From positions 50,915,007 to 50,979,006 of the forward strand of contig CM061070.1 in NCBI GenBank assembly GCA_030762895.1: a stretch of DNA of 64,000 nucleotides. The letters are read 5' to 3'. Shown here piece after piece: positions 32,601 through 43,690 of this stretch. Position numbers and translations under genes: made by a program. Source of the DNA: Sophora flavescens (lineage: Eukaryota; Streptophyta; Magnoliopsida; Fabales; Fabaceae). Every line of letters starts with the position of its first letter. Positions within the stretch are counted from its first letter, which is position 1. The notes beneath the pieces are model-generated. The model was not told the DNA's origin, searched no databases, and was given only the letters and a program-made list of their open reading frames with translations.

Positions 32601-34730
32601 AGCATCATGATAAATGGTTCCAATCTATGACAGAGGAGATGGCATCACTTTTGAAAAATCTAACCTGGAGTTTGGTGGAAAAACTAGCAGAAGCTAAGTT
32701 GGTTGGCTGCAAATGGATATTCAAAAGGAAAGAAGGAATCCCTGGAATTGAACATCCTAGATTCAAAGCTAGATTGGTTGCAAAGGGTTTCTCTCAGAGA
32801 GAAGGCATAGATTTCAATGAAATCTTCTCCCCTGTGGTGAAACATTGCTCCATAAGGGTGTTGCTAGCTATAGTAGCACAATTTGATCTCCATCTTGAAC
32901 AAATGGATGTCAAAACAGCATTCTTGCATGGTGAACTTGAGGAGAAGATATTCATGAAACAGCCAGAAGGTTTTGAAGCAAAGGGGAAAGAACATATGGT
33001 ATGCTTACTACACAAGTCTCTGTATGGATTAAAACAATCCCCACGCCAATGGTATAAAAGGTTTGATAGTTTTATGTTAAAACTTGAATTTTATAGAAGT
33101 AACTTTGATAGCTGTGTTTATTATAAACAATTGAAGTCATGTGAATATATCTATCTTCTATTATATGTTGATGACATGTTGATAGCATGTAGAAGCATGA
33201 CAGAAATTGAAAAGCTCAAAGGGTTACTGAAAACAGAATTTGAAATGAAAGATTTGGGGAATGCCACAAAGATGCTCGGAATGGATATTACAAGAAACAA
33301 GGAAACTGGAATCCTCACCATTTCCCAGAAAGGTTACTTGGAGAAAATATTGAACAGGTTCAACATGACAGATTGCACATCTGTTAACATTCCAATTGCA
33401 GCTCATTTCAAGCTCTCTGCAGAAGACTGTCCTAAAACAGAACAGGAAATCATAGAAATGAAGAATGTGCCCTATGCAAGTGCTGTAGGCAGCTTGATGT
33501 ATGCCATGGTGTGCACTCGCCCGGATATATCCTATGCAGTCAATGTAGTGAGCAGATACATGGGAAATCCTGGGAAAACACACTGGACAGCAGTTAAGCA
33601 CATTCTTAGATACTTAAAAGGTTCCAGCAACATTGGTTTAGTATATGGAAAGGATAGATAGAAGCAAGGTGGAGCTACAGGTTATGTGGACTCGGATTTT
33701 GCTGGTGATAGAGACAAAAGGAGATCACTAACTGGATATGTATTCACTTTGTTTGGGAACACCATAAGTTGGAAAGCAACACTCCAACACATTGTTGCTT
33801 TATCAACAACAGAAGCTGAATACATAGGAGAATGTGGAAGGCTGTAAAGAAGCCCTCCATGGTGAAAGGCTTGGTGAATGAGTTAGGAATTGCTCAAGAT
33901 AATATCCATGTGCTGTGTGATAATCAGAGTGCTATTCACCTCTGTAAGAATCACACCTTCCATGAAAGGACAAAGCACATTGACATAAGGATGTATTGGA
34001 TTAGAGATGTTATTTCTAAGGGAGCAGTCCAAATAAACAAGGTTCACACAGCTGATAATCCAGCTGATTTCATCACCAAGGTTGTAGCTGTAAGTAAGTT
34101 TAGGCACTGCCTAAACCTACTGAATATTGATGATGTTGAAGCATTTGGACAAGGATAGCACAGCATGGAGTTTAGTCTTGTCAGGTCTATTACATTTCAG
34201 AATATGCCAAGGTGGAGATTGTTGTTGATGTGGCAATATTCTGTTGAAGTCAGTTAGAACCTTCTAACCTCTTTCGGTTTTCAGTTTTTTAGTTTAGGCT
34301 CAGCTTTGTTAGTTGGTTAGAAAACTTGTAATCATCTATCTGCTGATATATAAAGCACATAGGTGAGCTAGATGAGAGAACAAAAAAAAAACAGAATAGG
34401 CTTTGATTGTATTACAAAAGAATCAGGTTGAGAGTGAACTTGGGTGTAATTGGGATCAAAGGGTTACGTGAGAAACCGAGAGTGTAAGAGGAGAAACTTC
34501 TTGTGTAATCTGTTTCCAATACTCGATATAGACTGGACTAGAAGCTCGTGCTTAGTCCCGGAGATGTAGGCAACTTTGTGGCCGAACTCCGTCATCAAAC
34601 ACCCGGTGTTCATCTTTCTTTTCTTTGTTCTTTTTGTCTTTACATTGTTCAGAATTCTATTGTGTTGTTTTAGAGCTAATTCTTGCTGTGTTTGTTTCAT
34701 TCTATTCAGGGAATCTTGCATAACATATAG
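29649..34730 (+). mobile_element. Complete Ty1/copia element (Tork-like)
   Basis: 5' LTR 29,654-30,162 (509 bp) and 3' LTR 34,220-34,725 (506 bp), both TGTTGTTG..GCATAACA, flanked by the perfect 5-bp target duplication TATAG (29,649-29,653 and 34,726-34,730). A TATATAAA box lies at 29,781-29,788. The primer site TGGTATCAGGAG is at 30,165-30,176, and the purine tract 'aaggtggaga' precedes the 3' LTR. By eye the LTRs differ by about 4%. The element is inserted between RRP12-like exons on the opposite strand. Confidence 0.96.
30201..34158 (+). pseudogene. Tork-like gag-pol polyprotein, five breaks
   Basis: Gag starts at ATG 30,201 (MTKFDIDKFNGKNDFALWRL) and carries a CCHC knuckle, CFICHKEGHFKKNC. 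A TGA at 30,921-30,923 follows. Protease: WVMDSGCSFHMCP at about 31,035-31,075. The GAG-pre-integrase block has LWHQRLAHIS; the integrase core runs from YIHSDLWGPS and FIDDYSRKVWIY to RHTPQQNGLAERLNR. Frameshifts lie near 31,870 and 32,430. Reverse transcriptase: VGCKWIFKRK, QMDVKTAFLHGEL, SLYGLKQSPRQWYKRFD and the catalytic YVDDM at about 33,165. A TAG at 33,659-33,661 and a frameshift near 33,840 interrupt RNase H (YVDSDFAGDRDKRRS, LSTTEAEYI, FHERTKHIDIR). Domain order PR-INT-RT-RH is the copia order. Confidence 0.93.
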
Positions 34731-35047
34731 GATGGCTGAACAGAGAGACAAACTCCTCGTTGGAACAAAGTTACAAACAGAGGGATGACTATCGGAATGC
34801 CACTAGGCTTTCGTAAAATGGTCATGCTTAGTGGAAAGGTGATGGGGTCTTGGAATATTCATCCTTTCCACCCATTTAAGTGAGGAAGAAAAAAAGGTGT
34901 GTGCGGCTAGTGTCTGTGTGAGGAAGAACATGTGAAATCCTGGACAAAATTGACTGGGTAAAACTAAGTGAGGGTAAAATTGACTTTTACTAAAACTAGC
35001 TTTTACTGGGTTTAAGTGGGGCAGAATAGAGTAGCTCAGTAGTATAG
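34731..35047. other. No recognisable feature in interrupted intron
   Basis: Between the copia 3' target duplication and the RRP12-like third exon. Expected downstream RRP12 sequence is not visible, so a deletion or insertion seems to have occurred here as well. Confidence 0.35.
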
Positions 35048-35245
35048 CGACAATCAAGTAAGCTCACAATAGTCGCACAAATTTCTTCAATAATGGTTGG
35101 CCCTGATCTCCTTGATGCTTTGTTTTCATCCAAAGTTATCTGATCCCCGGTTTAATCAAACTTTCATCAATACAAGAATTGATAATGTTCTTGAGTGCAT
35201 CGATGGCGACATGCATGGCCTCTTCATGTTCAGATTCCAAAATGT
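35048..35245 (-). pseudogene. RRP12-like exon (ILESEHEEA), frameshifted
   Basis: Encodes DILESEHEEAMHVAIDALKN, IINSCIDESLIK, then after a small deletion at about 35,141-35,152 the frame changes to DQITLDENKASRRSGPTIIE. It follows the MITE-bearing exon in phase (CTCAAAG|ACATTTTG restores LKDIL). Confidence 0.75.
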
Positions 35246-35342
35246 CTGCATATTTACAATTGCATGCTTGTTTCTGGAATTAAGTAACTATATGCACAAA
35301 CACACACCATAATAATATAATAATTCAAAGTATCATTTATAC

Positions 35343-36043
35343 CTTTGAGATTAGGGGTGTAAGCGGATCTGATCCGATTCGCGAACCCGGCGGATCCGAA
35401 CCGGTTTTGGTGGATTGGTTCGGATCATCGGATCGGATCGGATTCCAAAACGTCGATCCGAACAAGATCGGTTCGGATCTCGGATCTGAGAAATCTAATC
35501 CGAACCCTATAAAATATTTATTTTAAATTTATTTTATTTAATATTAATATATTATTATATAGATATTTAATATAGTTAATAATTAAATATGCATATTTTA
35601 TTTTTCTAATTTGTTATTAATATTTAAGTGTAAATAAAAAATTTTTAATAGGTAACCCGATGATCCGAACCGATCCGATTGTGATCGGTTCGGTTCGGAT
35701 CCGTAGTTGAAAATTTGACAAATCCGAACCGATCAAATTTGATCGGTTCGGATGATGAAACCCCTCAAATCCGATCCAAACCGACCCGATTACACCCCTA
35801 TTTGAGATAACTAAAGACAAAAGGAAGCTTATCTACACATATTTGGCTGTTAAGGGAATAAAGTTTATTGATTCCAGCATCAAGCAGGCGTGCAGTAAAT
35901 GCCATTTCGTCTCCAGACATGTTCTTCTTATCTGATGAGATAGAAAGCGCCAATAAGCTTAATAACTCCTCCTCAAGTAGTAGCGAAGAATTTTGAATGT
36001 TTAACAAGATATCACGAAGACACAACTGAGATTGCCTTCTGAC
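35343..36043 (-). pseudogene. RRP12-like exon split by MITE
   Basis: Coding part 35,809-36,043 encodes VRRQSQLCLRDILLNIQNSS, then GDEMAFTARLLDAGINKLYS and FVFSYLK. Translation then enters the MITE, whose terminus supplies an immediate in-frame TAG. Beyond the MITE, the duplicated target ATCTCAAA plus G precedes the GTATAA donor. Confidence 0.8.
35344..35808. mobile_element. hAT MITE with 8-bp TSD
   Basis: Element at 35,352-35,800 (449 bp) with a perfect 11-bp terminal inverted repeat TAGGGGTGTAA/TTACACCCCTA and the perfect 8-bp target duplication TTTGAGAT (35,344-35,351 and 35,801-35,808). Subterminal 'gatccgaaccgatc' repeats; AT-rich centre; no coding capacity. It sits inside the second RRP12-like exon, one base before the splice donor. 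Confidence 0.96.
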
Positions 36044-36125
36044 CTGTTGAAATATCTTATCTAGTTAGCACACACACAACATTGATTCGACTAAAGTGTG
36101 TATGTATAAATAAACACATACATAC

Positions 36126-36327
36126 CTTAGGTCATGAATCAGTAAGAAACCTTAACAAGACATTGAACAAGTTGTTGTGAGTGTCGCCGTTGATGAGCAA
36201 CAAATGCGAGAGGCACTTGAATCTGTAGACAACATCGCTCTCTGAAACCACCAAGGGAGAGCGTAGAACTCGTACGAGGAGCTCTCGGACAAGGGCTCTC
36301 TCTTCTTCTTCAATACCACGACAGGAA
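36126..36327 (-). pseudogene. RRP12-like N-terminal exon, nonsense codon
   Basis: Encodes EEEERALVRELLVRVLRSPL, VVYRFKCLSHLLLINGDTHN and FNVLLRFLTDS, then TGA, then PK before the GTATG donor. The TGA stands where an arginine codon is expected, consistent with CGA to TGA. Confidence 0.7.
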
Positions 36328-36659
36328 CTGAAATATTATATTATGCAGGGAATAAATAAATGAAACACTGGAAGGAACTGAAATAAATAAATCAGAGAAC
36401 TAAATCAAATCAAAACAACTAAATAGGTTAGGGTTCGAATACTGACTCTTATGGAGAAAAATCTGGTTGAGAGGAGAGAATATGTGTGTGCAAGAGGTAA
36501 CGATGATCGATACTTGGTATCTATGGTTACCACAACAAATCAAATAACTAAACAAAACAAAAAACTAAGAAGTAAAAAAACAAAGAAAATATTCAAATAA
36601 ATGAAAAACAAACAAACAGAGAAGTAAATGAAAGAAGAAACAGAGATGAGAAAACATAC

Positions 36660-36900
36660 CTGCAGAGAGAAGTTGACGACAGCAGAGAAACGACCTGCGC
36701 GCGCCGCGACTTCGAGGCGGCCGAATGAGCGGCGGCTGGCGGCGCGCTCAGGTTGTGCTAAGGTGCGATTCACGATCTAAGGGTTCTTTGTCTTGTGCGG
36801 CCGCCGCCTGGGTGTTGGGGTTGACTGAGAGTGGTGGTGGTGAGAGTGTGGATGTGACTTATGAGGGTGGAACTGACAAAGCTAAAAATGAAACCCTAGA
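36660..36900 (-). promoter_or_regulatory. GC-rich 5' leader of RRP12-like gene
   Basis: GC- and CpG-rich block at about 36,690-36,800, upstream on the minus strand, ending in a plausible donor (CTGCAG|GTATG near 36,657). Probably the first exon or 5' UTR; no reliable ATG was found. 'gaaaccctaga' at 36,889-36,899 on the plus strand resembles promoter-proximal motifs. Confidence 0.4.
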
Positions 36901-36984
36901 GAAGAGTAAAAGTGTAAAAATGTGAAAGTGAATCATATGAGTAATAAAACGAAAAATTGAAAAAAAAAATTCGCTTAATTATTC

Positions 36985-37400
36985 TTTTGGTCTCTAAAGT
37001 ATTGATAATGTACCATTTTAATCCCCATATTTGGTTCCAGCACATTTGGTCCCCTTAGTTTTTAAATCCTTCCATCCATATGTTATCAAATTGGTAACAG
37101 AGTTTGCTGACTACCAAGTGAATTAAAATATATTTATTTTAGGATTTGGGAGCAAAATACGTTTCGGGTTCTATCTATAACAAAGTGATGGGTTTGAGGC
37201 TCATTTGACACTGATTAAGGGACCCGTCACCCGCTAAAAATAATGTTTAAAATTTTTAATTAAAAAATTTATTAATAAATAAATATATTTTAATCCACTT
37301 GGTGTGGCATGTCAGCAAACTCTAATAACAATTTGACAGCAAATGGATAGAAGGACTACAATTGCACAATTGAAAAACTAGGGGGACCAAATGCGCTCAA
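36985..37400. repeat. Long foldback element, about 415 bp
   Basis: Nearly the whole interval is self-complementary around about 37,210. Examples: 'agtgaattaaaatatattta' (37,119-37,138) pairs with 'taaatatattttaatccact' (37,279-37,298), 'agagtttgctgac' with 'gtcagcaaactct', and 'catttggtcccc' with 'gggggaccaaatg'. MITE-like; superfamily unknown. Confidence 0.75.
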
Positions 37401-37402
37401 AA

Positions 37403-37516
37403 AAACAGCCAACCCGGGTGGGTCAACGGGTTTATGGGTTGAAAACTATAATCCGCCCCATAAAAAAGTGGGTTTAATGGGTTGGCACGTCGGGTTCAAC
37501 CCGTTTTGCCACCTCT
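37403..37516. mobile_element. Truncated hAT-like terminus
   Basis: 'gggttgg', 'aacccgttttgccacctcta' and related motifs; the reverse complement begins TAGAGGTGGCAAAAC, typical of plant hAT ends. The other end is missing. Confidence 0.45.
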
Positions 37517-37928
37517 AGGTATAGCGTTCACCTTCACATGGTTAATGGATCAGCCCAGCTCACTAGACTTATTTTTTTAAGGCCCAATTACTTTTGTGAC
37601 CATAGAACTATGCAGTTGTAATTGTAAATGGATACCTGACCACTTTTCGACAGTTCGATCTTAGGCATGGTAAAGACTTGAACACGTGGGTACTCATTCG
37701 AACTCGCCCGGACTTTGATGAGGAAAACCCGATTTGATTGGGGATGGGGGCGGGGATGGGATACAGATACTCGTCTTATTGTTTACGTAATTATAATAAT
37801 ATCATCATATATCTATGTAGGGTATTGAATTTGTTTACATTGAAAGGTTGCATTCTATATAAAAAGGGTACTTTTTTTTGGAAAAATTACGAACATTTGA
37901 TTGTACTTTTATTATGGTATTTTGATGT
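37517..37928. repeat. Duplicated flank of LTR (copy of 1-314)
   Basis: 37,615-37,928 matches 1-314 of the window; 37,517-37,614 holds nothing recognisable. Same orientation and same junction to the LTR as the first copy. Confidence 0.6.
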
Positions 37929-38084
37929 TGTAACACCCCACTTTTCGTATATATGTTTTTATGCGTTGTATATAGTTGTATGTGGTGCTAGATTATTAGA
38001 AAGGTGCTTTAGGGAATTTAAAATGGGGTTAAGTGGGATTTCTGGTCAAAAATCCCTTTCTAATGCATATGTTGCTCTCTCTTG

Positions 38085-38420
38085 GAGCTCGAAACAATTG
38101 TGTCTCCTAATAGACACAGCTGTGTCTAACTCTCTAGATCAACTGTTTTGGCCCTGGAAACAACTGTATCTAATTATCAAAACGTTGTTCTGAGCCCAAG
38201 ACACAATTTGTGTCTCTTGATAGACACAAATGTGTCGAATTCCCAAAAATGCTGATGCAGTCGAGGACAGAGTGTGTCTCTGATAGACACAACTGTGTCT
38301 AGTTCTCAAAAACGCTATTCTAGCCAGGGGACACGATTGTGCCTAGTTCTCAAAAACGCTATTATGTCCAGGGACACAGCTGTATCTCCTAATAGACACG
38401 GTTATGTCTAGTTCTCAAAG
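38085..38420. repeat. Expanded palindromic minisatellite
   Basis: Five or six units of about 55-60 bp with GACACA..TGTGTC dyads (perfect palindrome at 38,113-38,126), separated by 'ctagttctcaaaaacgct'. The first LTR copy has about three units. Confidence 0.75.
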
Positions 38421-39619
38421 ACGTTTTAGTCCGGCAATATAAATAAGTGAGTGAGGAGGGTTACAAATTACAACCCTAATTTTGACACTTTTCGCAATCC
38501 TTGTGCGGCAGGAAACCTCTCATCCCTCTTCTCTTTAAAACTCCTTCGTGTTCTTCGATGTTCTTGCTTACGATTGGAGAGTAACCCTGGAGTTAGTGTC
38601 AATTAATGTAATCTTGCAAACTCTTGATCAATCTCCTTTTTGTTTTCTTGAATTGAGGATTAATTGCTCTTCCTTCTTTGATGTTTTGACCAAGATTCAT
38701 TGAACCGTTGAATCATTCGAGGAGCCAAGCTTGGATTCGCTCAAGTTGACCATAGAATTAGACCGTCATACTAGGTATGGAGAAAAGAGATTAGTATAAC
38801 TTGTAGACATTGGGGTATCGTGAGATGAAGGGTTAACCCATGACCCTGTTGTGTGCTAATTATTAAAGTGATGTTACTTGTTATATGTATGTCATGCTTC
38901 CTATATGATTGCTATGTTTTAAATTGTGAATTACTATGGATGACGATGATGCCATGATTGTATGGTTTGATGTTCGATGTTGATGTTAACGAATGTCGTT
39001 ATTGTTACAAACACACCAATTAAAATATAGGGATGTTAATAATGATATAAGAATTAAGGGATAATTCCCAATGTTCATAAGACATTGATCTTAGAAAAGG
39101 AGAATTGAGGTTAATGCTCAATGGTATAGTTAAGACCCTAGGATTGATCCATGTGTGCTTTAGGGATGTTAATAATAAAATCAGAATTAAAGGATTAACT
39201 CCCAAAGATCATGAGACATGAAGATTAAATAAGAGGAACGAGACTAATACTTGATGGTGTAGTTAAAAGCCAATAGGATTTATCTATGAGTGCCCTAGGA
39301 AGTTTGGCAATGGTTCCCAAACCTTCTACCTGGAAAGTACTACCATGTTTCAGTAAGCACGGTCGTGCTCAATAAACAGCACGCCCGTGCTCAATGCCAG
39401 CACGCCTGTGCTGGGTGATCAGCATGACCATGCTCCCCAATCAGAACCAGATGTTAAGTGGGAACAAGGATGTTTCCCCCAAATTGTTCCCTATGACGAA
39501 ATAAGACATCCATCAAAGTAAAGACAAGATAGATAATCTAATTAAGCTTTAACTAAGATAATTAAATATAAAAAGTTAAGATGGTTAAGTTGGTAACGAT
39601 GGGTTACCGCACGATGTTA

Positions 39620-39775
39620 AACTTTGATGCTTAACGATCAAAGTTGTCTTGATGCTTATTGGTCAAGGTGTCGACAATGTTAAATTTGATGCTTCATGGT
39701 CAAGTTGCCTTGATGCTTATTGGTCAAGGTGTTGATGGTGATAAACTTTGATGCTTATTGGTCAAAGTGGAGGTG
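39620..39775. repeat. Tandem repeat 'tgatgcttattggtcaag'
   Basis: About three to four units of 45-60 bp containing 'tttgatgctta..ggtcaaag' in the LTR. The related LTR at 315-1,875 breaks off inside this tract. Confidence 0.6.
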
Positions 39776-40584
39776 GTGGTTACGATTGTTTGTTTGATGT
39801 TGTTGCTCATGCATTCACACATTGGAGATGTTAGTGGGGGAGTATAACATAGGGGAGGTCGTCTAAGAGTAAGGCGATCTGGCCGTCCGCGGTGATTCAT
39901 CTGAGAGTTAGGTAAATTGTGACCCCCCGTGGTGGTGCATCCTAGAGTACAGTGCATCGGCTATCCAAGGGGTTCACCCGTGGTTTGGTGAACTGTCGGC
40001 TTTGGTACTTATTGGCCAATGTGGATATGTAACTCCGACGTTGTCTTCTTGAGATAGTTTTGGATCCACATACATAAATGAGTAGTGGAGTAGCATTGTA
40101 TCGCATAGCATACTTGGTTGAGATGATATGAATGACTTTATTAAGTTAAATGGTGTTATGTTATGATATGCCTTATATGTTGTATGCTCATCTTGCTAAC
40201 TGTTCCTTTTGCCGTTATGTTTATACAACGATTTCTTACTCCCCATTTTTCTGCTGTTTGTATGTATCTTTCTTTTAAGCAGAGGATGATGAGCAACCAG
40301 TTAAGGAGTGACTCTGAGGAGCTCGCTCACTCATAGTTAGGATGTTTATTTTGTTTAGTCTTGTTATCCGATGTATTTTTCGGATTTTGGTTACCAGCTC
40401 TGACTTGTGACATCGGGGTTGGGGTTTATGTTTCTTTGTTATGTTTTTATTTTCCACAGTTAATGAGACGTTTTTTCATGTGGTACTTTCTATCTAGTTG
40501 ATATTATTATTAAATAATATACATGTTTTTTTTTTTCCTTTACATTGTTGTAAATACATGCGAGGTAGACGATGTCACATTTAG

Positions 40585-40596
40585 TGGTATCGGAGC
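40585..40596 (+). promoter_or_regulatory. Primer-binding site
   Basis: TGGTATCGGAGC, one mismatch from the usual TGGTATCAGAGC (initiator methionine tRNA). Confidence 0.8.
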
Positions 40597-40744
40597 AGGT
40601 CTGTCCTAACAGGCCATGGTATGAGTTGTTATGTATCTTTTGTGTGCTCTTGTTTGAATTGCCTATATTTATTATAGGCAATAATGCGTAGTAATAGGTG
40701 TCTGTAGCTCTTCCTACTTAATCTCTGTATTTAATAGTTGTCTT

Positions 40745-41296
40745 GAAAAAGTGCAGGAACCAAGGACAGGAAGAGGTAGGAATGACCAGGCTATCGCTGA
40801 TGCTTTGGCATTGCTTGCCAATGCTATAGGACAAAACCAGAACAACAATGGGGGACCAGCTGAATTTCAGGGTCTGGATAAGTTCCAGCGGAATAACATG
40901 CCCTCTTTCAAGGGAGCTTATGACCTCGAAGGTGCTCTTCTATGGATCCGAAAGACCGAGAAAATCTTTCGGGCTATGGCGTGGAACGATGTTCTGAAGG
41001 TCATCTTTGGAACTTTCATGCTGACAGAGGAAGTTGGGCATTGGTGGGAGAATTTTCGCCAGCGTATGGTAGCTGAGGGTACATTGATTACTTGGAATGC
41101 CTTCAAGGACAAGTTCCTGGAGAAGTACTTTCTAGGCGACATCAGCGACAAGGAGATGGAATTCTTAGCTTTGAAGCAGGGGAATATGTCCATTGGGGAG
41201 TATGCTGTGAAATTCGAGGAGCTTGCTCGTTAATACACACTTTATCAGTATGTGAATGATGACCGCTCCAAGTGTTTAAAGTTCGAGGATGGTCTG
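40745..41296 (+). pseudogene. Tekay-like gag, 5' part
   Basis: Retrotransposon gag: ALALLANAIGQNQNNNGGPA, FQRNNMPSFKGAYDLEGALL, WIRKTEKIFRAMAW, HWWENFRQRM, FLEKYFLGDISDKEMEFLAL, YAVKFEELAR. There is no ATG at the beginning; the first clear codon is GTG at 40,751, so the start is lost or upstream. A TAA at 41,231-41,233 ends the frame, but homology (SKCLKFEDGL) continues to 41,296, where a solo LTR is inserted. Confidence 0.85.
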
Positions 41297-43690
41297 TGTA
41301 ATACCCATAAATTTTAATGATTTAATTTAATAAAAGGTTTTAATTGATAATTTTTCTAGTAGTTTAAATTTTTCTTTGTACAGTGGTCATACCTTTTTTT
41401 TAAAAAAAATTATAAATATATTCGTAATTAATTTATGATGCCATGAATGAAAGGTTTTGGGACAATATTTAAGAATTAAATTAAATGAGGGTTTTAAGGC
41501 ATAACATGATAGTGCATATTTGACTTGCTCTTAGTAATTAGGTTAATTAAATTAATATGATTAATGATTTAATGGGTTTATTGGGCTTTTACCAATTCTA
41601 GGACCCAAATTTATGTTTAAAAGGAGTGTCGTCCACTCCTCCATCATTCTTCAATGTTTTTCAAAATCCTAGAGAGTATTAGAGAGCTTAGAGAGAGGAA
41701 GGGAGAAGAGAGATAATTATAGAAGAGAGAAATGAAAAGAGGAAACTTTGGAGATTTGAAGGCTCAACTCATTTTGTTCACGTAGAGAATGTTTTTGATA
41801 TTCTCTCAAGGTTTACAAGGATCCCCATCTTGCATAGTCTTATTCCTCCTTAGATTGTCCCCATTCTTTTAGATAAAAGCTTCAAGGTGAGGGAGTCGGA
41901 TGTTTTCATGAATTTCTCATGTTGAATCTTGTTTAGTCTTTGTAGTTAATGTTTATGTTCATGAAATTGAAAGGGGAATAAAGATTTTGACTGTGTGGTA
42001 GAACCCTAGAAATTGGGGGTGAGGAAACTCCATTGTTGGTGCTTGAGGTTTGATGTTTTCTTATGATGTCTCGTTTTTGTTGTGAAATTCTGACATACAT
42101 GTAATACAAAATTTGTAACTAGAGTTTTAGATATCCGATTGAGGTAAATTGGTCTCATTTGAAAGTTAACACATAGAGTTACACAGTGTATGAATTTCGT
42201 GAATTTTGGAAACCTGATATGTTCTTAGAGAATTTTTTAAAATAGGGATATTGTTGTCCCGAATGCAACCTGACAGCCTGTATTCAGAAAATCATATCTT
42301 TATTTATAAAACTCGTATTGAGATGAAACTTATTGAATTTGAAATCTTAAATATAGAGGTACAATGTGGTACAATTTCGTGATTTAAGGATACCTGAGGA
42401 AGTCCCAGCTTCATTTTTAAAATAGAGTATTGTATGTATTGGATATACTGAAACATGTTTTACTTCAAAATTTATATTTGGAATTGTAGACATCCTTTTT
42501 AAGTGAAATTATTGTCATTTGAAAGTAGACATGTAAGTCTTATTGTAGTTAAAATTTCTGAATTTATTGACTTCTATAATATTCCCAATTTTCGTTTGAA
42601 GTTGGTCAAGGTGCTGGAAACATTATCATTAGTCATGTATTGGTGAATTTATGACTATGTTAGGATGTGTGCTTTAATATTGTTGCCTTTCAAATACAGC
42701 TTCCCTCTATGCTTGAATATTTTAGTAAAGGTGTTAATGCAATAGATTTTTTTATTTACATTGTGAATATATATTATATTGGATTATGTTAGTGTACATC
42801 TTGAAAAATATCAATAGAGTGATGATAGTATGTGAATGCAATGATTATGTTGTTGCCACCTATGGTTGTGATTGGTTATTGAAAGGGTACTTGGTGGAAT
42901 GAATTGAAATGACATTGATATGAATCTTTGGGTAGGCGAACCGGGGAGCGGGATGCTCCGATATATAAATATCACCACCGGGAATGAGGGGACCCCGTTA
43001 AATATCCCAAGCGTTGAGGATGGATGTTGATGTTGGACGGAGGGTGCCGTATCTCCGGGGTAAGAAATTAAAACTGTCGGGGGGGGACCTTGAAAGAACA
43101 ACCCCAAGTGGACCCAAAGATTCGATGTTTTTTTATATGTATCCGCTTATGAGCGAGACATGAGTTTGAGAATTGAATTAAGTGCAAGTCATTCCACAAG
43201 TACTCTAAAATTGGGCAAGAAGCCCACATGTGATATGATGTGTATCGATGTTGCGATATTTGACTTGGCATGGGTTTTGTGTTGACATGAGTAAATGCTT
43301 TCATGTTTGAATACCATGATTTTATTTTATCTTGCATGTCTGCTCGTGTTTGGGGAAGTTCCCTCACTGAGTCAATGGACTCACCCTACATTTAATATTT
43401 ATATTGCAGGAATCCTCAAAGCTGCCAGAAGCCTTGAATGCCATGTGGAAATATTTTTTTTATGGGCCGCACCCATAGTTTAAGGTGTATTTAGTTAGCA
43501 CAAGACTTTGTAATTTATGTTTTTTTTTTTTGTTACTTTTAAGTATTATATTCATTATGTGGTAAGTAACGAATGTAATCATTTTCTTTGGATGAAACGG
43601 GTCTTTGTATGCTTTTGAGGCTGTAAAGGGGAAAGAGGGACTTTCCTTTTCGGCCGGTCATGGCTACAAAATTCGGGTTATGACAATTTG
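41292..43690 (+). mobile_element. Solo gypsy LTR inserted in gag
   Basis: Element at 41,297-43,685 (2,389 bp), TGTAATACCC..GGGTTATGACA, typical chromovirus LTR ends. The gag reading stops at its left edge (FEDGL) and resumes at its right edge (RPEIKQAISYQEIRV). Flanking pentamers GTCTG (41,292-41,296) and ATTTG (43,686-43,690) look like one target duplication with two transitions. No internal region, so it is a product of LTR-LTR recombination. Confidence 0.85.

Larger units (their letters stand above)
28250..36330 (-). pseudogene. RRP12-like: RRP12-like gene, interrupted pseudogene
   Basis: Seven minus-strand exons with consistent GT/AG borders and phases read as an RRP12-like HEAT-repeat protein; in yeast and plants this family supports export and maturation of pre-ribosomes. 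In gene order: 36,126-36,327; 35,343-36,043 (contains a MITE); about 35,048-35,245; 29,116-29,288; 28,863-28,956; 28,707-28,759; 28,250-28,376. Defects: TGA at the end of the first exon (DS*PK where DSRPK is expected), a MITE in the second, a small deletion shifting frame near 35,145 in the third, missing middle exons, and a Tork-like copia element at 29,654-34,725. The 5' leader probably lies at 36,660-36,900. Family assignment is from memory of motifs such as LLPGLD, KKAYKVL and AKRHRLDCLY. Confidence 0.75.
37929..40579 (+). mobile_element. Tekay-like 5' LTR, about 2.65 kb
   Basis: Begins TGTAACACCCC and ends TGTCACA, followed after 5 bp by a Met-tRNA-type primer site and then gag. The first 1.7 kb match 315-1,875. 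It carries the expanded GACACA/TGTGTC palindrome array, a GCACG/CGTGC cluster and a 'gatgcttattggtcaaggt' tandem repeat. No 3' LTR is visible downstream. Confidence 0.75.

Noticed and set aside
36725..36925. Plus-strand 66-codon frame with Gly-rich peptide
   Set aside because: Lies over the GC-rich 5' leader of the minus-strand RRP12-like gene and has no family resemblance.
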